Shown: positions 33,996 to 42,173 of the stretch, piece after piece
Numbering within the stretch: position 1 is the first letter of the stretch
Layout of the letters: the number at the start of each line of letters is the position of its first letter
From: JBEGHD01 sp049334165
Lineage (GTDB): Bacteria > Bacteroidota > Bacteroidia > Flavobacteriales_D > Sanyastnellaceae
Strand: one strand, 5' to 3'
Assembly: GCA_049334165.1 (NCBI GenBank)
Contig: JBEGHD010000001.1
DNA length: 64,000 nt
Position numbers and translations under genes: made by a program
Notes under the pieces: generated by a model
Databases searched by the model: none
Told to the model about the DNA's origin: nothing
The model's input: the letters and a program-made list of their open reading frames with translations, nothing else

Positions 33996-34886
33996 ATGCT
34001 ACATTCAACTAAATCGCTTTTTGCAAAAGTCAGCTGGATAGCACCTTTAGTAGCTGTTATGCTCTTGGCTGGTTGCCAAAAAGACGGTGATTTCAAAAAA
34101 GGAGAAGCTCCTGAAAAATCTCAAACTGTGAATGATCCACAGGTGAAGGAGAACTTCGTTGAAATGGCAAAGCAAATTCCTTCATTGGCTATCTACAACA
34201 GAGCCATGGATAAGGTCATTGTGATCGACATGAAGGAAAATGGAGAAAGAGATTTTTCTTTCTCATCGCCAAACAACGGATGGAACTTCAGTAACAGTAC
34301 TGGTGTCGAATATGTAGAAGGACCCCAGGGTGGTGGAATTCTTTTCGTAGGCCCTGGTGCGCTCGGTAGCAATACCGGTGGTACTGTCGTTGCCGGAGAC
34401 GCTTCTCTGGATATTACTTACACCTTCTGCTTCTCTGCCTCCGATGAAGCTCTTGGACTTGACTTTGGCTTCACGCCAGGTTGGGATGGAGTTTCTTACG
34501 TAATGGGAATTGCCGGAGATTTTGAGGCCCTTCAAAACGAAGAACTGGAAAATGACGAGTTTTACGATTACTTTCAGGGCTTTGCTGTTTACATTGTTTA
34601 TGACAATGAGGCCAACGGCTCTTACGACATCCTTAACTGGTTTGAGGATCTCGAAGAACCAGCTGACGAACTCGAAGGTGACGGATTCACTTACGTACTA
34701 GACTTCCAAAATCTTGGAATCTATTTCTCAAGTGAGGGAAATCTCAACGTTAGTGGTGGATCCATGACATTTAATGGAGAGTACTTCGCTTTTACTGATC
34801 TCTTTGAAGATCTGTTTAACGGAAATGAACCAGAAGACCTCAACCTCTATCAGGTAGAAGGTTTTGGAACTATGGGCTGCAACTAA
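33996..34886 (+). CDS. Lipoprotein of unknown function
   Basis: The 296-residue protein carries a lipoprotein signal with lipobox LLAGC (Cys27; MLHSTKSLFAKVSWIAPLVA at the start). The mature part is acidic and rich in Gly, Phe, Tyr and Asp (GWNFSNSTGVEYVEGPQGGG, NEELENDEFYDYFQGFAVYI), suggesting a beta-sandwich exposed outside the outer membrane. I recognise no family. It is the last gene before a strong terminator and probably shares a transcript with the beta-barrel gene 18 bases upstream. Confidence 0.75.
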   Translation: MLHSTKSLFAKVSWIAPLVAVMLLAGCQKDGDFKKGEAPEKSQTVNDPQVKENFVEMAKQIPSLAIYNRAMDKVIVIDMKENGERDFSFSSPNNGWNFSNSTGVEYVEGPQGGGILFVGPGALGSNTGGTVVAGDASLDITYTFCFSASDEALGLDFGFTPGWDGVSYVMGIAGDFEALQNEELENDEFYDYFQGFAVYIVYDNEANGSYDILNWFEDLEEPADELEGDGFTYVLDFQNLGIYFSSEGNLNVSGGSMTFNGEYFAFTDLFEDLFNGNEPEDLNLYQVEGFGTMGCN

Positions 34887-34911
34887 TTTGCAGTTCCCCA
34901 AAAAACATCAG

Positions 34912-34941
34912 GCTCTCTCGAAAATTCGGGAGAGCTTTTTT
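34912..34941 (+). terminator. Rho-independent terminator before sufS
   Basis: Arms 34912-34921 (GCTCTCTCGA) and 34926-34935 (TCGGGAGAGC) pair over 10 bases with one G-T wobble around AAAT, followed by six T. It separates the sufBCD-tlyA half of the region from the sufS-sufE half, so sufS must have its own promoter in 34942-35048. Confidence 0.93.
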
Positions 34942-35048
34942 GTTTTTAGCCCCTGTCAATCCAGTAAAATCAAGACCTTTGCAGCGAGACTGAACAGCAT
35001 TGAAAACCGTTTGTTTTCAACTCACACTCGCACAGAGAAATTTATTTT

Positions 35049-36284
35049 ATGACAGTGGCTACATCAACCTTCGATATTCAAAAAGTCAGAAGTGACTTTC
35101 CCATCCTTGCAAAAGAAATTTTTGGCAAACCTCTCGTCTACCTCGACAATGCCGCTACGGCCCAAAAGCCAAAGCCCGTAATCGAAGCGATAGAAAAATA
35201 TTACGCTCTCGAGAATGCCAACATTCATCGCGGTGTGCACCATCTTTCGCAAGAAGCCACAACCGCGTTTGAAGAGTCACGCCAAAAAATTCAAAAGCAC
35301 CTTGGTGCAGCCAACGATCGCGAAATTATTTTTACTTCGGGGACAACGGACGCCATCAACCTCGTGGCTTCTACCTGGGGACGAGTGAATGTGAAAAAGG
35401 GAGATGAAATCATCCTTTCGGAAATGGAGCACCACTCCAACATCGTCCCCTGGCAAATGCTGGCGGAAGAGCAAGGAGCGACAATAAAAGTAATCCCCGT
35501 TAGTGACTCTGGAGAGCTGAACATGAGCGCATTTAAAGAACTCCTGTCTTCCAAAACCAGAATGGTAGCGGTCAATCATATTTCTAATGCTCTCGGCACT
35601 ATTAATCCAATCGAAGAGATTATTGAAAAAGCCCACGCTGCCGGAGCAAAAGTGCTCATTGACGGAGCGCAGTCTGTGCCTCACGCCAGCGTAGACGTGA
35701 AAAAGCTCGACTGCGATTTTTACACTTTCTCAGGGCACAAGGTATTCGGCCCCACTGGCATTGGAATTCTCTATGGAAAAGAAGAAATTCTTGAAGAGAT
35801 GCCACCGTACCGAGGCGGTGGAGAGATGATTAAAACTGTCTCTTTCGAAGGAACAACTTACAACGAACTTCCTCACAAGTTTGAAGCCGGTACGCCACAC
35901 ATTGCCGGTGGAATTGCCCTCGGGACGGCCATCGACTACATCAACGAAATCGGTCTTGAAAACATTCAGGAATACGAGCACAGTCTGCTTGAGTACGCTA
36001 CGAAGAAGCTCCTGGAAATTGAGGGTTTGAAAATTTACGGCACAGCCGAAAACAAAACCAGCGTCATTTCCTTTCTCATTGACGGAACGCACCCCTATGA
36101 TGTGGGAGCGATTATCGACAAGCTTGGTATTGCCGTCCGAACAGGCCACCACTGCTGTCAGCCATTGATGGACAGGTTTGAAATTCCAGGAACGCTCAGA
36201 GCTTCTTTTGCCTTTTACAACACAAAGGAAGAAGTCGATTTGCTGGTGGCTGCTCTTGAAAGAGCTGTTAAAATGCTCCGCTAG
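35049..36284 (+). CDS. sufS: Cysteine desulfurase SufS
   Basis: SufS is the PLP enzyme that takes sulfur from cysteine and hands it to SufE for cluster building. The 411-residue protein has group II desulfurase features: VYLDNAATAQKPKPVIEAI, the SNIVPWQ motif after EMEHH, PLP-binding Lys231 in FSGHKVFGPTGIG, and catalytic Cys369 in RTGHHCCQP. A weak -7-like box (GACCTTTG) lies about 70 bases upstream. sufE follows, but with a separate promoter at 36296. Confidence 0.97.
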   Translation: MTVATSTFDIQKVRSDFPILAKEIFGKPLVYLDNAATAQKPKPVIEAIEKYYALENANIHRGVHHLSQEATTAFEESRQKIQKHLGAANDREIIFTSGTTDAINLVASTWGRVNVKKGDEIILSEMEHHSNIVPWQMLAEEQGATIKVIPVSDSGELNMSAFKELLSSKTRMVAVNHISNALGTINPIEEIIEKAHAAGAKVLIDGAQSVPHASVDVKKLDCDFYTFSGHKVFGPTGIGILYGKEEILEEMPPYRGGGEMIKTVSFEGTTYNELPHKFEAGTPHIAGGIALGTAIDYINEIGLENIQEYEHSLLEYATKKLLEIEGLKIYGTAENKTSVISFLIDGTHPYDVGAIIDKLGIAVRTGHHCCQPLMDRFEIPGTLRASFAFYNTKEEVDLLVAALERAVKMLR

Positions 36285-36295
36285 AGCCAGTCCGA

Positions 36296-36327
36296 TTGCC
36301 CTCAGGCGCGAATAATCAGTAACTTTG
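36296..36327 (+). promoter_or_regulatory. Bacteroidota-type promoter of sufE
   Basis: TTG at 36296-36298 and TAACTTTG at 36320-36327 are 21 bases apart, a full consensus match. It begins 12 bases after the sufS stop. Transcription would start near 36333, which rules out the ATG at 36329 and favours the one at 36335 with an almost leaderless mRNA. Confidence 0.75.
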
Positions 36328-36334
36328 CATGTGT

Positions 36335-36760
36335 ATGAGTATAGAAGAAAAACAACAGGAAATCATCGAGGAGTTTAGCCTTTTCGATGACTGGATGGAT
36401 AAGTACGAGCACATCATCGAGACTGGAAAAGATCTTCCCGAAATTGATGAGGAGCACAAGGTGGATGAAAACCTGATCAAAGGTTGTCAGAGCCGTGTGT
36501 GGCTTCATGCAGAAATGGATGACGAAGGTAAGGTGCTGTTCACTGCCGATAGCGATGCCATCATCACAAAAGGATTGGTGGCTTTGATGGTGCGCGTTTT
36601 GAGCGGACAGGAGCCGAAAGAAATTGCAGAATCTGACCTGCACTTTGTGAACGACATCGGACTGCACGAACACCTGTCTCCTACACGCAGCAACGGATTG
36701 GTGTCGATGATCAAGCAGATGAAAATGTACGGTTTGGCATTTCAAGCCAAAACGCACTAA
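36335..36760 (+). CDS. sufE: Sulfur acceptor protein SufE
   Basis: SufE accepts persulfide sulfur from SufS and passes it to SufB. From the ATG at 36335 the protein has 141 residues. The conserved acceptor cysteine falls at Cys51 (DENLIKGCQSRVWLHAEM), the same number as in the E. coli protein. Further family motifs are DWMDKYEHIIETGKDLP at the start and LSPTRSNGLVSMIKQMK at the end. An ATG six bases earlier is disfavoured by the promoter position. The DUF59 gene starts 11 bases after the stop. Confidence 0.95.
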   Translation: MSIEEKQQEIIEEFSLFDDWMDKYEHIIETGKDLPEIDEEHKVDENLIKGCQSRVWLHAEMDDEGKVLFTADSDAIITKGLVALMVRVLSGQEPKEIAESDLHFVNDIGLHEHLSPTRSNGLVSMIKQMKMYGLAFQAKTH

Positions 36761-36771
36761 AAGAAAAACTT

Positions 36772-37083
36772 ATGTCGAAAAAAGAACTCGAAAATAAAAT
36801 CATTGAAGCTCTGAAGTCGGTGTACGACCCGGAAATCCCGGTAGACATCTACGAACTGGGCTTGATTTACGATGTGAAGATCAGTGACGAAAACAACGTT
36901 TTTATCACCATGACCTTGACAACGCCAAACTGTCCGGTTGCCGAGTCTCTGCCGCAAGAAGTAGAAGACACAGTGATGACCGTGGATGGCGTGAAATCCT
37001 CCAAGGTGGAAATCGTTTTTGACCCACCGTGGGACAAAGACATGATGAGCGAGGAAGCTCAGCTCGAGCTCGGCTTTTTGTAA
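36772..37083 (+). CDS. DUF59/MIP18-family Fe-S maturation protein (SufT-like)
   Basis: The 103-residue protein is a single DUF59 (MIP18/PaaD-like) domain: IIEALKSVYDPEIPVDIYEL, GLIYDVKI, the conserved TPNCPVAE cysteine loop and VEIVFDPPWDKDMMSEEAQ. Such proteins help load Fe-S clusters into target proteins. Its position 11 bases after sufE supports a SUF accessory role, so it is likely the SufT-type member. The name is withheld because the family also includes PaaD-type proteins. Confidence 0.93.
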   Translation: MSKKELENKIIEALKSVYDPEIPVDIYELGLIYDVKISDENNVFITMTLTTPNCPVAESLPQEVEDTVMTVDGVKSSKVEIVFDPPWDKDMMSEEAQLELGFL

Positions 37084-37104
37084 ACCACTATCTTTCCGGT
37101 GCAG

Positions 37105-38283
37105 ATGAACGAAGAAGAAATTCCAAAAAAGCGCGTAGCCATTCTCGGGTCAACAGGATCCATTGGCACGCAGGCTCTCGAAGTGATGAGCGCCCACCCC
37201 GACTACTTTCAGGTTGAAGTGCTCACGGCAGGTTCCAATACAAAGCTTCTCATTGAGCAGGCAAAAAAGTATTCGCCCAATACCGTGGTGATTGGCGATG
37301 AAGACAAGTTCAAGGAAGTTCAGGACGAGCTCTTTCCGCTCGACATCAAGGCATACGCTGGCAAAGAAGCCCTGGAACAGGTGGTTGAAATGGACACTAT
37401 CGACATTGTTCTCACTGCACTTGTGGGCTATGCCGGGCTTATGCCAACCCTTAAAGCCATCGAAGCCGGAAAACACATTGCACTGGCCAACAAGGAAACG
37501 CTGGTAGTTGCCGGAGACCTCGTAACTCAGCTCGCCCGTCAAAAAGGAGTGAACATCTATCCAGTCGATTCGGAGCACTCAGCGATCTTTCAGTGTCTTT
37601 TGGGAGAATTCCACAACCCGATAGAGAAGATCTACCTTACGGCCTCCGGAGGGCCTTTCCGGGGAAGAGATGCGGAGTTTCTAAAGACGGTAAAAAAAGA
37701 GCAGGCACTCAAACACCCCAACTGGGACATGGGCGCTAAGATCACGATCGACTCAGCTTCGTTGATGAACAAAGGCCTGGAAGTGATTGAAGCCAAATGG
37801 CTTTTTGGGTTGAAGCCCGATCAGATTGATGTGATCGTTCATCCGCAAAGTATTATCCACAGCATCGTACAGTTTGAAGACGGCTCGATGAAAGCGCAAA
37901 TGGGACTGCCAGACATGAAGCTCCCGATTCAGTTTGCACTCAGCTATCCGGAAAGAAAAACCTCGAACTTCGATCGTTTTAACTTCCTTGACTACCCCGA
38001 GCTGACTTTTGAGCAACCGGACCGAAAAACGTTCAGAAACCTCAATCTCGCTTTTGAAGCGCTGGAAAAAGGAGGAAACACAGCCTGCGCTCTCAATGCA
38101 GCGAACGAGGTTGCAGTAGACCTATTCTTAAAAGACCGCATTGGCTTTTTGGAAATGAGCGACCTGATCGAGAAGTCCATCGAAAAAACAACCTTCATCA
38201 AAAAGCCTACTGTAGACGACTACATCGCCACAGACAAAGAAGCTAGGGCAATGGCTGAGGAGTTTGGGAAGAGTTTGGTTTAG
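37105..38283 (+). CDS. dxr: 1-deoxy-D-xylulose 5-phosphate reductoisomerase
   Basis: Dxr carries out the first committed step of the MEP isoprenoid pathway, converting DXP to 2-C-methyl-D-erythritol 4-phosphate with NADPH. The ATG at 37105 gives 392 residues; a GTG at 37099 lies too close to a TATCTTTC box (37089-37096). Motifs: NADPH fold RVAILGSTGSIGTQALEVM, ALANKETLVVAG, metal-site PVDSEHSAIFQCL, LTASGGPFRG, MGAKITIDSASLMNKGLEVIE and IHPQS-like VHPQSIIHSIVQF. Late MEP enzymes need Fe-S clusters, which may explain its place beside SUF genes (inference). Confidence 0.97.
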   Translation: MNEEEIPKKRVAILGSTGSIGTQALEVMSAHPDYFQVEVLTAGSNTKLLIEQAKKYSPNTVVIGDEDKFKEVQDELFPLDIKAYAGKEALEQVVEMDTIDIVLTALVGYAGLMPTLKAIEAGKHIALANKETLVVAGDLVTQLARQKGVNIYPVDSEHSAIFQCLLGEFHNPIEKIYLTASGGPFRGRDAEFLKTVKKEQALKHPNWDMGAKITIDSASLMNKGLEVIEAKWLFGLKPDQIDVIVHPQSIIHSIVQFEDGSMKAQMGLPDMKLPIQFALSYPERKTSNFDRFNFLDYPELTFEQPDRKTFRNLNLAFEALEKGGNTACALNAANEVAVDLFLKDRIGFLEMSDLIEKSIEKTTFIKKPTVDDYIATDKEARAMAEEFGKSLV

Positions 38284-38334
38284 GGTGATAGTGGAAATCT
38301 TGCGGATCACATAAATTATTGTTAAAGTCCTCAC

Positions 38335-38823
38335 ATGAAGTTACCTCATCTTTCAATTGGTCTTGTTGTTATTACACTTGTTGGCTGCATATATCATGCT
38401 GGTAATATTGGCTCAATTCTCACATTTAGCTCTAATATCAAGTCAGAAGTCTCACATGCAGTTTCGGATTCTTTACGTTCCAACGGAAATTTTTCACTGC
38501 CACAAGATTTCAGCATGGAAAGTTTCACCGATCATGACCATTTAGACCTAGAGCATTACTATTTTAGAGAAACTCCGAAAGAAGTGTATTTAGTTACTTA
38601 CGAAGGTTCTGCCTCTATTAGGTACCTCTATTCATTTGAAAAAGATATGTGGTACAATAATGCAAGCGAAATTCCCGAAGAAGAGCTCATTCGAATCAAA
38701 AAAAGATTTTTAACACAAGTACTAGAAGAGATCAGAGACGAAGCTATCAATCTAGGGCTTAATGATAAAGAAATTTATGTTGATATAGATCGCTGTGGAA
38801 ACGATGTAATCTGCCATTATTGA
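38335..38823 (+). CDS. Lipoprotein of unknown function
   Basis: The 162-residue protein has a short signal with lipobox-like LVGC (MKLPHLSIGLVVITLVGC). The mature part is hydrophilic, with DFSMESFTDHDHLDLEHYYF and a C-terminal IYVDIDRCGNDVICHY containing two Cys. I recognise no family. Codons end in A or T much more often than in neighbouring genes, which suggests a recent arrival or low expression. It lies 51 bases after dxr and converges with frr across 70 bases. Confidence 0.6.
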   Translation: MKLPHLSIGLVVITLVGCIYHAGNIGSILTFSSNIKSEVSHAVSDSLRSNGNFSLPQDFSMESFTDHDHLDLEHYYFRETPKEVYLVTYEGSASIRYLYSFEKDMWYNNASEIPEEELIRIKKRFLTQVLEEIRDEAINLGLNDKEIYVDIDRCGNDVICHY

Positions 38824-38842
38824 ATGATCATTTTTCTCTGAG

Positions 38843-38869
38843 AAAGCTGCCAAGAGGCTGGCTGCTTTT
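38843..38869. terminator. Possible weak bidirectional terminator between the lipoprotein gene and frr
   Basis: AAAGC at 38843-38847 pairs with GCTTT at 38864-38868, and GCC with GGC sits inside with bulges. A short T-run follows on the plus strand. The structure is imperfect. Confidence 0.3.
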
Positions 38870-38893
38870 CAAATATCTATTTCCAACTGCTGA

Positions 38894-39457
38894 TTAGACA
38901 GTCATGATGTCTTTCTCTTTCGCTTCGTAAATCTCGTCCACCATGTTGGTGTACTTGTCTGTGATCTTTTGAACTTCTTCTTCAGCGCGTTTTGCTTCGT
39001 CTTCGCTGAGGCCTTCTTTTTCGGCCTTTTTAATTTCATCGTTGGCTTCCTTTCGGGCATTTCTGATGCTCACTTTGCCGTGCTCAGCTTCAGCCTTGGC
39101 GCGCTTGGTGAGGTCTCTTCTTCGCTCTTCGGTGAGTGCCGGGATGTTGATCATGATTACATCACCGTTGTTCTGGGGGTTGAGCCCGAGATTTGAGTTG
39201 ATGATAGCCGTAGTGATTGGATCGAGCATAGACTTTTCCCAGGGCTGAATGGAAAGTGTTTTGGCATCTGGGGTGTTGACATTGGCCACTTGCTGCAGCG
39301 GAGTCATGGTTCCGTAGTAGTCCACCTGCACGCTGCTTAGCATGTTTGGATTGGCCTTACCGGCACGGATTTTCTGAAGTTCAGTCTCGAGGTGATTGAT
39401 GGCTTTTTTCATCAAGTCCTTCGCCTCTTCTATTGCCAATTGTACGTCTTCATTCAT
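38894..39457 (-). CDS. frr: Ribosome recycling factor
   Basis: RRF splits the post-termination ribosome together with EF-G. The 187-residue protein matches the family in length and motifs: KAINHLETELQKIRAGKANP, VQVDYYGTMTPLQQVANVNT, IQPWEKSMLDPITTAIINS, LGLNPQNNGDVIMINIPALT, EERRRDLTKRAKAEAEHGKV. It lies 36 bases downstream of pyrH on the minus strand, the order seen in most bacteria, and ends the rplM-to-frr block. Confidence 0.98.
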   Translation of the reverse strand: MNEDVQLAIEEAKDLMKKAINHLETELQKIRAGKANPNMLSSVQVDYYGTMTPLQQVANVNTPDAKTLSIQPWEKSMLDPITTAIINSNLGLNPQNNGDVIMINIPALTEERRRDLTKRAKAEAEHGKVSIRNARKEANDEIKKAEKEGLSEDEAKRAEEEVQKITDKYTNMVDEIYEAKEKDIMTV

Positions 39458-39493
39458 GATGTCGAAAATTTTTATCAGCCAAAAATAGCATTT

Positions 39494-40201
39494 TTAGAAT
39501 TCAACCAGTGTCCCTACGGACTCACCCAGAACTACCCTTTTAAGGTTTCCGGGGGTATTCATATCAAAAACGATTATTGGCAACTTGTTTTCGTTGCAAA
39601 GGGTGAAAGCCGTCATGTCCATAACGTTGAGACCCTTTTCGTAAACCTCGCTAAAAGAGATTCGCTCGTAGCGCGAGGCGTTTGGGTCTTTCTCAGGGTC
39701 GGCTGAATAAATGCCGTCCACTCGAGTTCCTTTCAAAATCACATCGGCCTCGATTTCCACAGCTCTTAGAGATGCGGCTGTGTCGGTAGTAAAAAATGGA
39801 TTTCCGGTTCCGGCTCCGAAAATCACAACGCGGCCCTTTTCGAGGTGGCGCACTGCTCTTCTTCTAATGAAAGGCTCGGCAATTTGTTTCATCTCGATGG
39901 CCGACTGCAGTCGTGTGTCGACACCGGCTTTTTCGAGAGAAGCCTGCAGCGCCATGCTGTTGATGACCGTGGCGAGCATTCCCATGTAGTCGCCCTGAGT
40001 TCTTTCCATTCCTCCTTCTTCGGCCTGAATACCTCTAAAGATATTTCCACCTCCGATTACAATTGCCACCTGCACTCCTGCATCAACTATTTCGCTGATT
40101 TGCTCTGAGTAGCTGGTAATTCGCTTGTTGTCAATTCCGAACTGCTTGTCGCCCATCAGCGCCTCGCCACTCAGTTTCAACAAGATCCTTTTGTATTTCA
40201 T
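39494..40201 (-). CDS. pyrH: UMP kinase
   Basis: PyrH makes UDP from UMP and ATP in pyrimidine synthesis. The ATG at 40201 (235 residues, MKYKRILLKLSGEALMGDKQ) is the family start; an upstream in-frame start would add 28 unrelated residues. Motifs: VAIVIGGGNIFRG, DYMGMLATVINSMALQ, VVIFGAGTGNPFFTTDTAAS, KGTRVDGIYSADPEKDPNA, MDMTAFTLC. It sits between the tsf terminator and frr, so it may have a separate promoter in 40202-40335. Confidence 0.98.
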   Translation of the reverse strand: MKYKRILLKLSGEALMGDKQFGIDNKRITSYSEQISEIVDAGVQVAIVIGGGNIFRGIQAEEGGMERTQGDYMGMLATVINSMALQASLEKAGVDTRLQSAIEMKQIAEPFIRRRAVRHLEKGRVVIFGAGTGNPFFTTDTAASLRAVEIEADVILKGTRVDGIYSADPEKDPNASRYERISFSEVYEKGLNVMDMTAFTLCNENKLPIIVFDMNTPGNLKRVVLGESVGTLVEF

Positions 40202-40335
40202 GCCCGATTTTCCCTTTGAGTTGCCATGGAGTTTAAGATTGCTAATATCAAAAAAAATGGCGTGGAATCCATTCGTTTTTTGCAAACGCTGGAAATTGGT
40301 GATTGGTATCGGTTATTAAGGAAACAGATGGGCAC

Positions 40336-40384
40336 AAAAAAGCCGGCTAGATACTGAATCGAGTTCAGCATGACAGCCGGCTTT
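40336..40384 (-). terminator. Rho-independent terminator of the rplM-rpsI-rpsB-tsf operon with nested repeat
   Basis: Read on the minus strand, AAAGCCGGCT (plus 40375-40384) pairs perfectly with AGCCGGCTTT (plus 40339-40348) over 10 bases and is followed by a T-run (plus-strand A at 40336-40341). The 26-base loop contains a CTGAA / TTCAG inverted repeat (40354-40358, 40364-40368) followed by CATGAC, the same layout as the repeat at 6991. Confidence 0.88.
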
Positions 40385-40407
40385 AAAAATATCTAATCTA
40401 AATTCTC

Positions 40408-41235
40408 TTATCCGAGTGCTTCGCGGACAAACTTGGTAACAGTTACACCGTCACCTGCTTCTTTGAGCACCTGAGAAATTGATTTCTTGTTGTCTTTAAT
40501 GAAAGCCTGGTTGAGCAAAGTGCTTTCCTTGAAGAATTTCTTCAAACGTCCCTGAGCAATTTTCTCAGCGAGGTCTTCTGGTTTTCCTTCTTCGATAGCC
40601 TGGTCTTTACCTACCTGGAGCTCACGATCGATAACGTCTTGTGGCACGCTGTCTTCAGTGATTGAAACTGGGGCCATTGCCGCAACTTGCATCGCGATGT
40701 CGCGAGCTGTGTCGTCATCGATATCTTTACTGAAACCTACCATCGAACCGAGGCTGTTACCAGGGTGGTTGTAGGCTACAACTTTTTCTGCTTCAATCTT
40801 TCCGTAGTGTGAAAGGTCGATTTTCTCACCAATCTTTCCGATCTCTTCAGTGATCTTTTCGCTGATGGTAAAATCTCCACCATCATACTTAAGAGCTTTC
40901 AAAGATTCGAGATCTGAAGGCGACTCGTTGAGTGCAGTGTTCAGGATAGAGCGAGCTACTTTACCGAATTCTTCGTTTTTGGCAACGAAGTCAGTTTCGC
41001 AGTTAAGCACGATAAGAGCACCTTTTTTGTTGTCAGATGTCACATCGGCCAAAACCAATCCTTCAGCAGCATCGCGGTCTTCGCGCTTGGCTGCTACTTT
41101 CTGACCTTTTTTACGGAGAATGTCAACAGCGGCATCAAAATCGCCATTTGCTTCCTGGAGTGCTTTTTTGCAATCCATCATTCCCGCACCGGTCTGTTGT
41201 CTAAGCTTATTTACTTCTGAAGCTGTAATCTTCAT
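40408..41235 (-). CDS. tsf: Translation elongation factor Ts
   Basis: EF-Ts recharges EF-Tu by exchanging GDP for GTP. The 275-residue protein begins with the UBA-like helix (VNKLRQQTGAGMMDCKKALQ, EANGDFDAAVDILRKKGQKV) and has the core motif IVLNCETDFVAKNEEF and the C-terminal LLNQAFIKDNKKSISQVL. The ATG at 41235 is 8 bases downstream of rpsB. A terminator with a nested repeat follows 23 bases after the stop. Confidence 0.98.
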   Translation of the reverse strand: MKITASEVNKLRQQTGAGMMDCKKALQEANGDFDAAVDILRKKGQKVAAKREDRDAAEGLVLADVTSDNKKGALIVLNCETDFVAKNEEFGKVARSILNTALNESPSDLESLKALKYDGGDFTISEKITEEIGKIGEKIDLSHYGKIEAEKVVAYNHPGNSLGSMVGFSKDIDDDTARDIAMQVAAMAPVSITEDSVPQDVIDRELQVGKDQAIEEGKPEDLAEKIAQGRLKKFFKESTLLNQAFIKDNKKSISQVLKEAGDGVTVTKFVREALG

Positions 41236-41243
41236 TTTTCGTC

Positions 41244-42071
41244 TTATTTATCAGTTTTGCTCTTTTCTTCTTCAACCTCTACTTTCTTGGCTGACTCTTT
41301 TTTGGCTTCTTTAGCCTCTTCCTTCTTAGCAGCGTCTTTTTCTTTCTTCTTCTTAGCTTCAGCTTGCTGCTTATCTTTTTCGTTCTTTCTTTCCGAAAGT
41401 CCTTCTTTCACTGCATCGGCAATGACGCTCATCACTTTGTTGATCGACTTAGACGCATCATCATTCGATGGAATAGGGAAATCGATTCTGCGTGGATCCG
41501 AGTTAGTGTCGACCATTGCAAAAACAGGAATACCGAGCTTTTGTGCTTCGGCAACCGCAATGTGTTCTTTCATTACGTCAACCACAAACATAGCCGCTGG
41601 GAGGCGAGTCATGTCGGCAATAGAACCGAACGTTCTCTCCATTTTTTGACGCTGACGAGAGATGTGGAGACGCTCTCTTTTCGAAAGGTTTTCGAAAGTT
41701 CCGTCTGCTTCCATCTTGTCGATTTGCGACATTTTGCGCACTGTCTTACGAATAGTGGCAAAGTTGGTGAGCATACCACCTGACCAACGCTCGGTAATGA
41801 ATGGCATTTCGGTCGGCTCGATGAGCTCTGCTACGATGTCTTTTGCTTGTTTCTTTGTGGCTACAAAAAGAATCTTTTTACCAGACTTGGCGATTTGGCT
41901 AAGTGCGTTAGCCGCTTCATCCAATTTTACAACGGTCTTGTTGAGATCGATGATGTGGATTCCTTTTTTCTCTCCGAAGATGTACGGAGCCATGTTTGGG
42001 TTCCACTTTCTTTTGAGGTGTCCAAAGTGAACTCCTGATTCGAGGAGTTCATCAAAATTTGTTCTTGGCAT
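41244..42071 (-). CDS. rpsB: 30S ribosomal protein S2
   Basis: The ATG at 42071 gives 275 residues (MPRTNFDELLESGVHFGHLK); an earlier in-frame start at 42143 adds 24 unrelated residues. Family motifs: VHFGHLKRKWNPNMAPYIFG, ILFVATKKQAKDIVAE, ERWSGGMLTNFATIRKTV, AMVDTNSDPRRIDFPIPSND. The C-terminus carries a Lys/Glu/Ala-rich extension of about 50 residues (AEAKKKKEKDAAKKEEAKEA) common in Bacteroidota S2 and probably disordered. It is followed by tsf after 8 bases. Confidence 0.98.
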   Translation of the reverse strand: MPRTNFDELLESGVHFGHLKRKWNPNMAPYIFGEKKGIHIIDLNKTVVKLDEAANALSQIAKSGKKILFVATKKQAKDIVAELIEPTEMPFITERWSGGMLTNFATIRKTVRKMSQIDKMEADGTFENLSKRERLHISRQRQKMERTFGSIADMTRLPAAMFVVDVMKEHIAVAEAQKLGIPVFAMVDTNSDPRRIDFPIPSNDDASKSINKVMSVIADAVKEGLSERKNEKDKQQAEAKKKKEKDAAKKEEAKEAKKESAKKVEVEEEKSKTDK

Positions 42072-42173
42072 TGTTTGTTTATTTACTTGTTCACTTTCAC
42101 TAATAGCAACCTGTGGGTAGCCTGCTGAAGCAGAGTCCCACACGTTTGGATGCTAAACAAGCACAGCAGCGAA

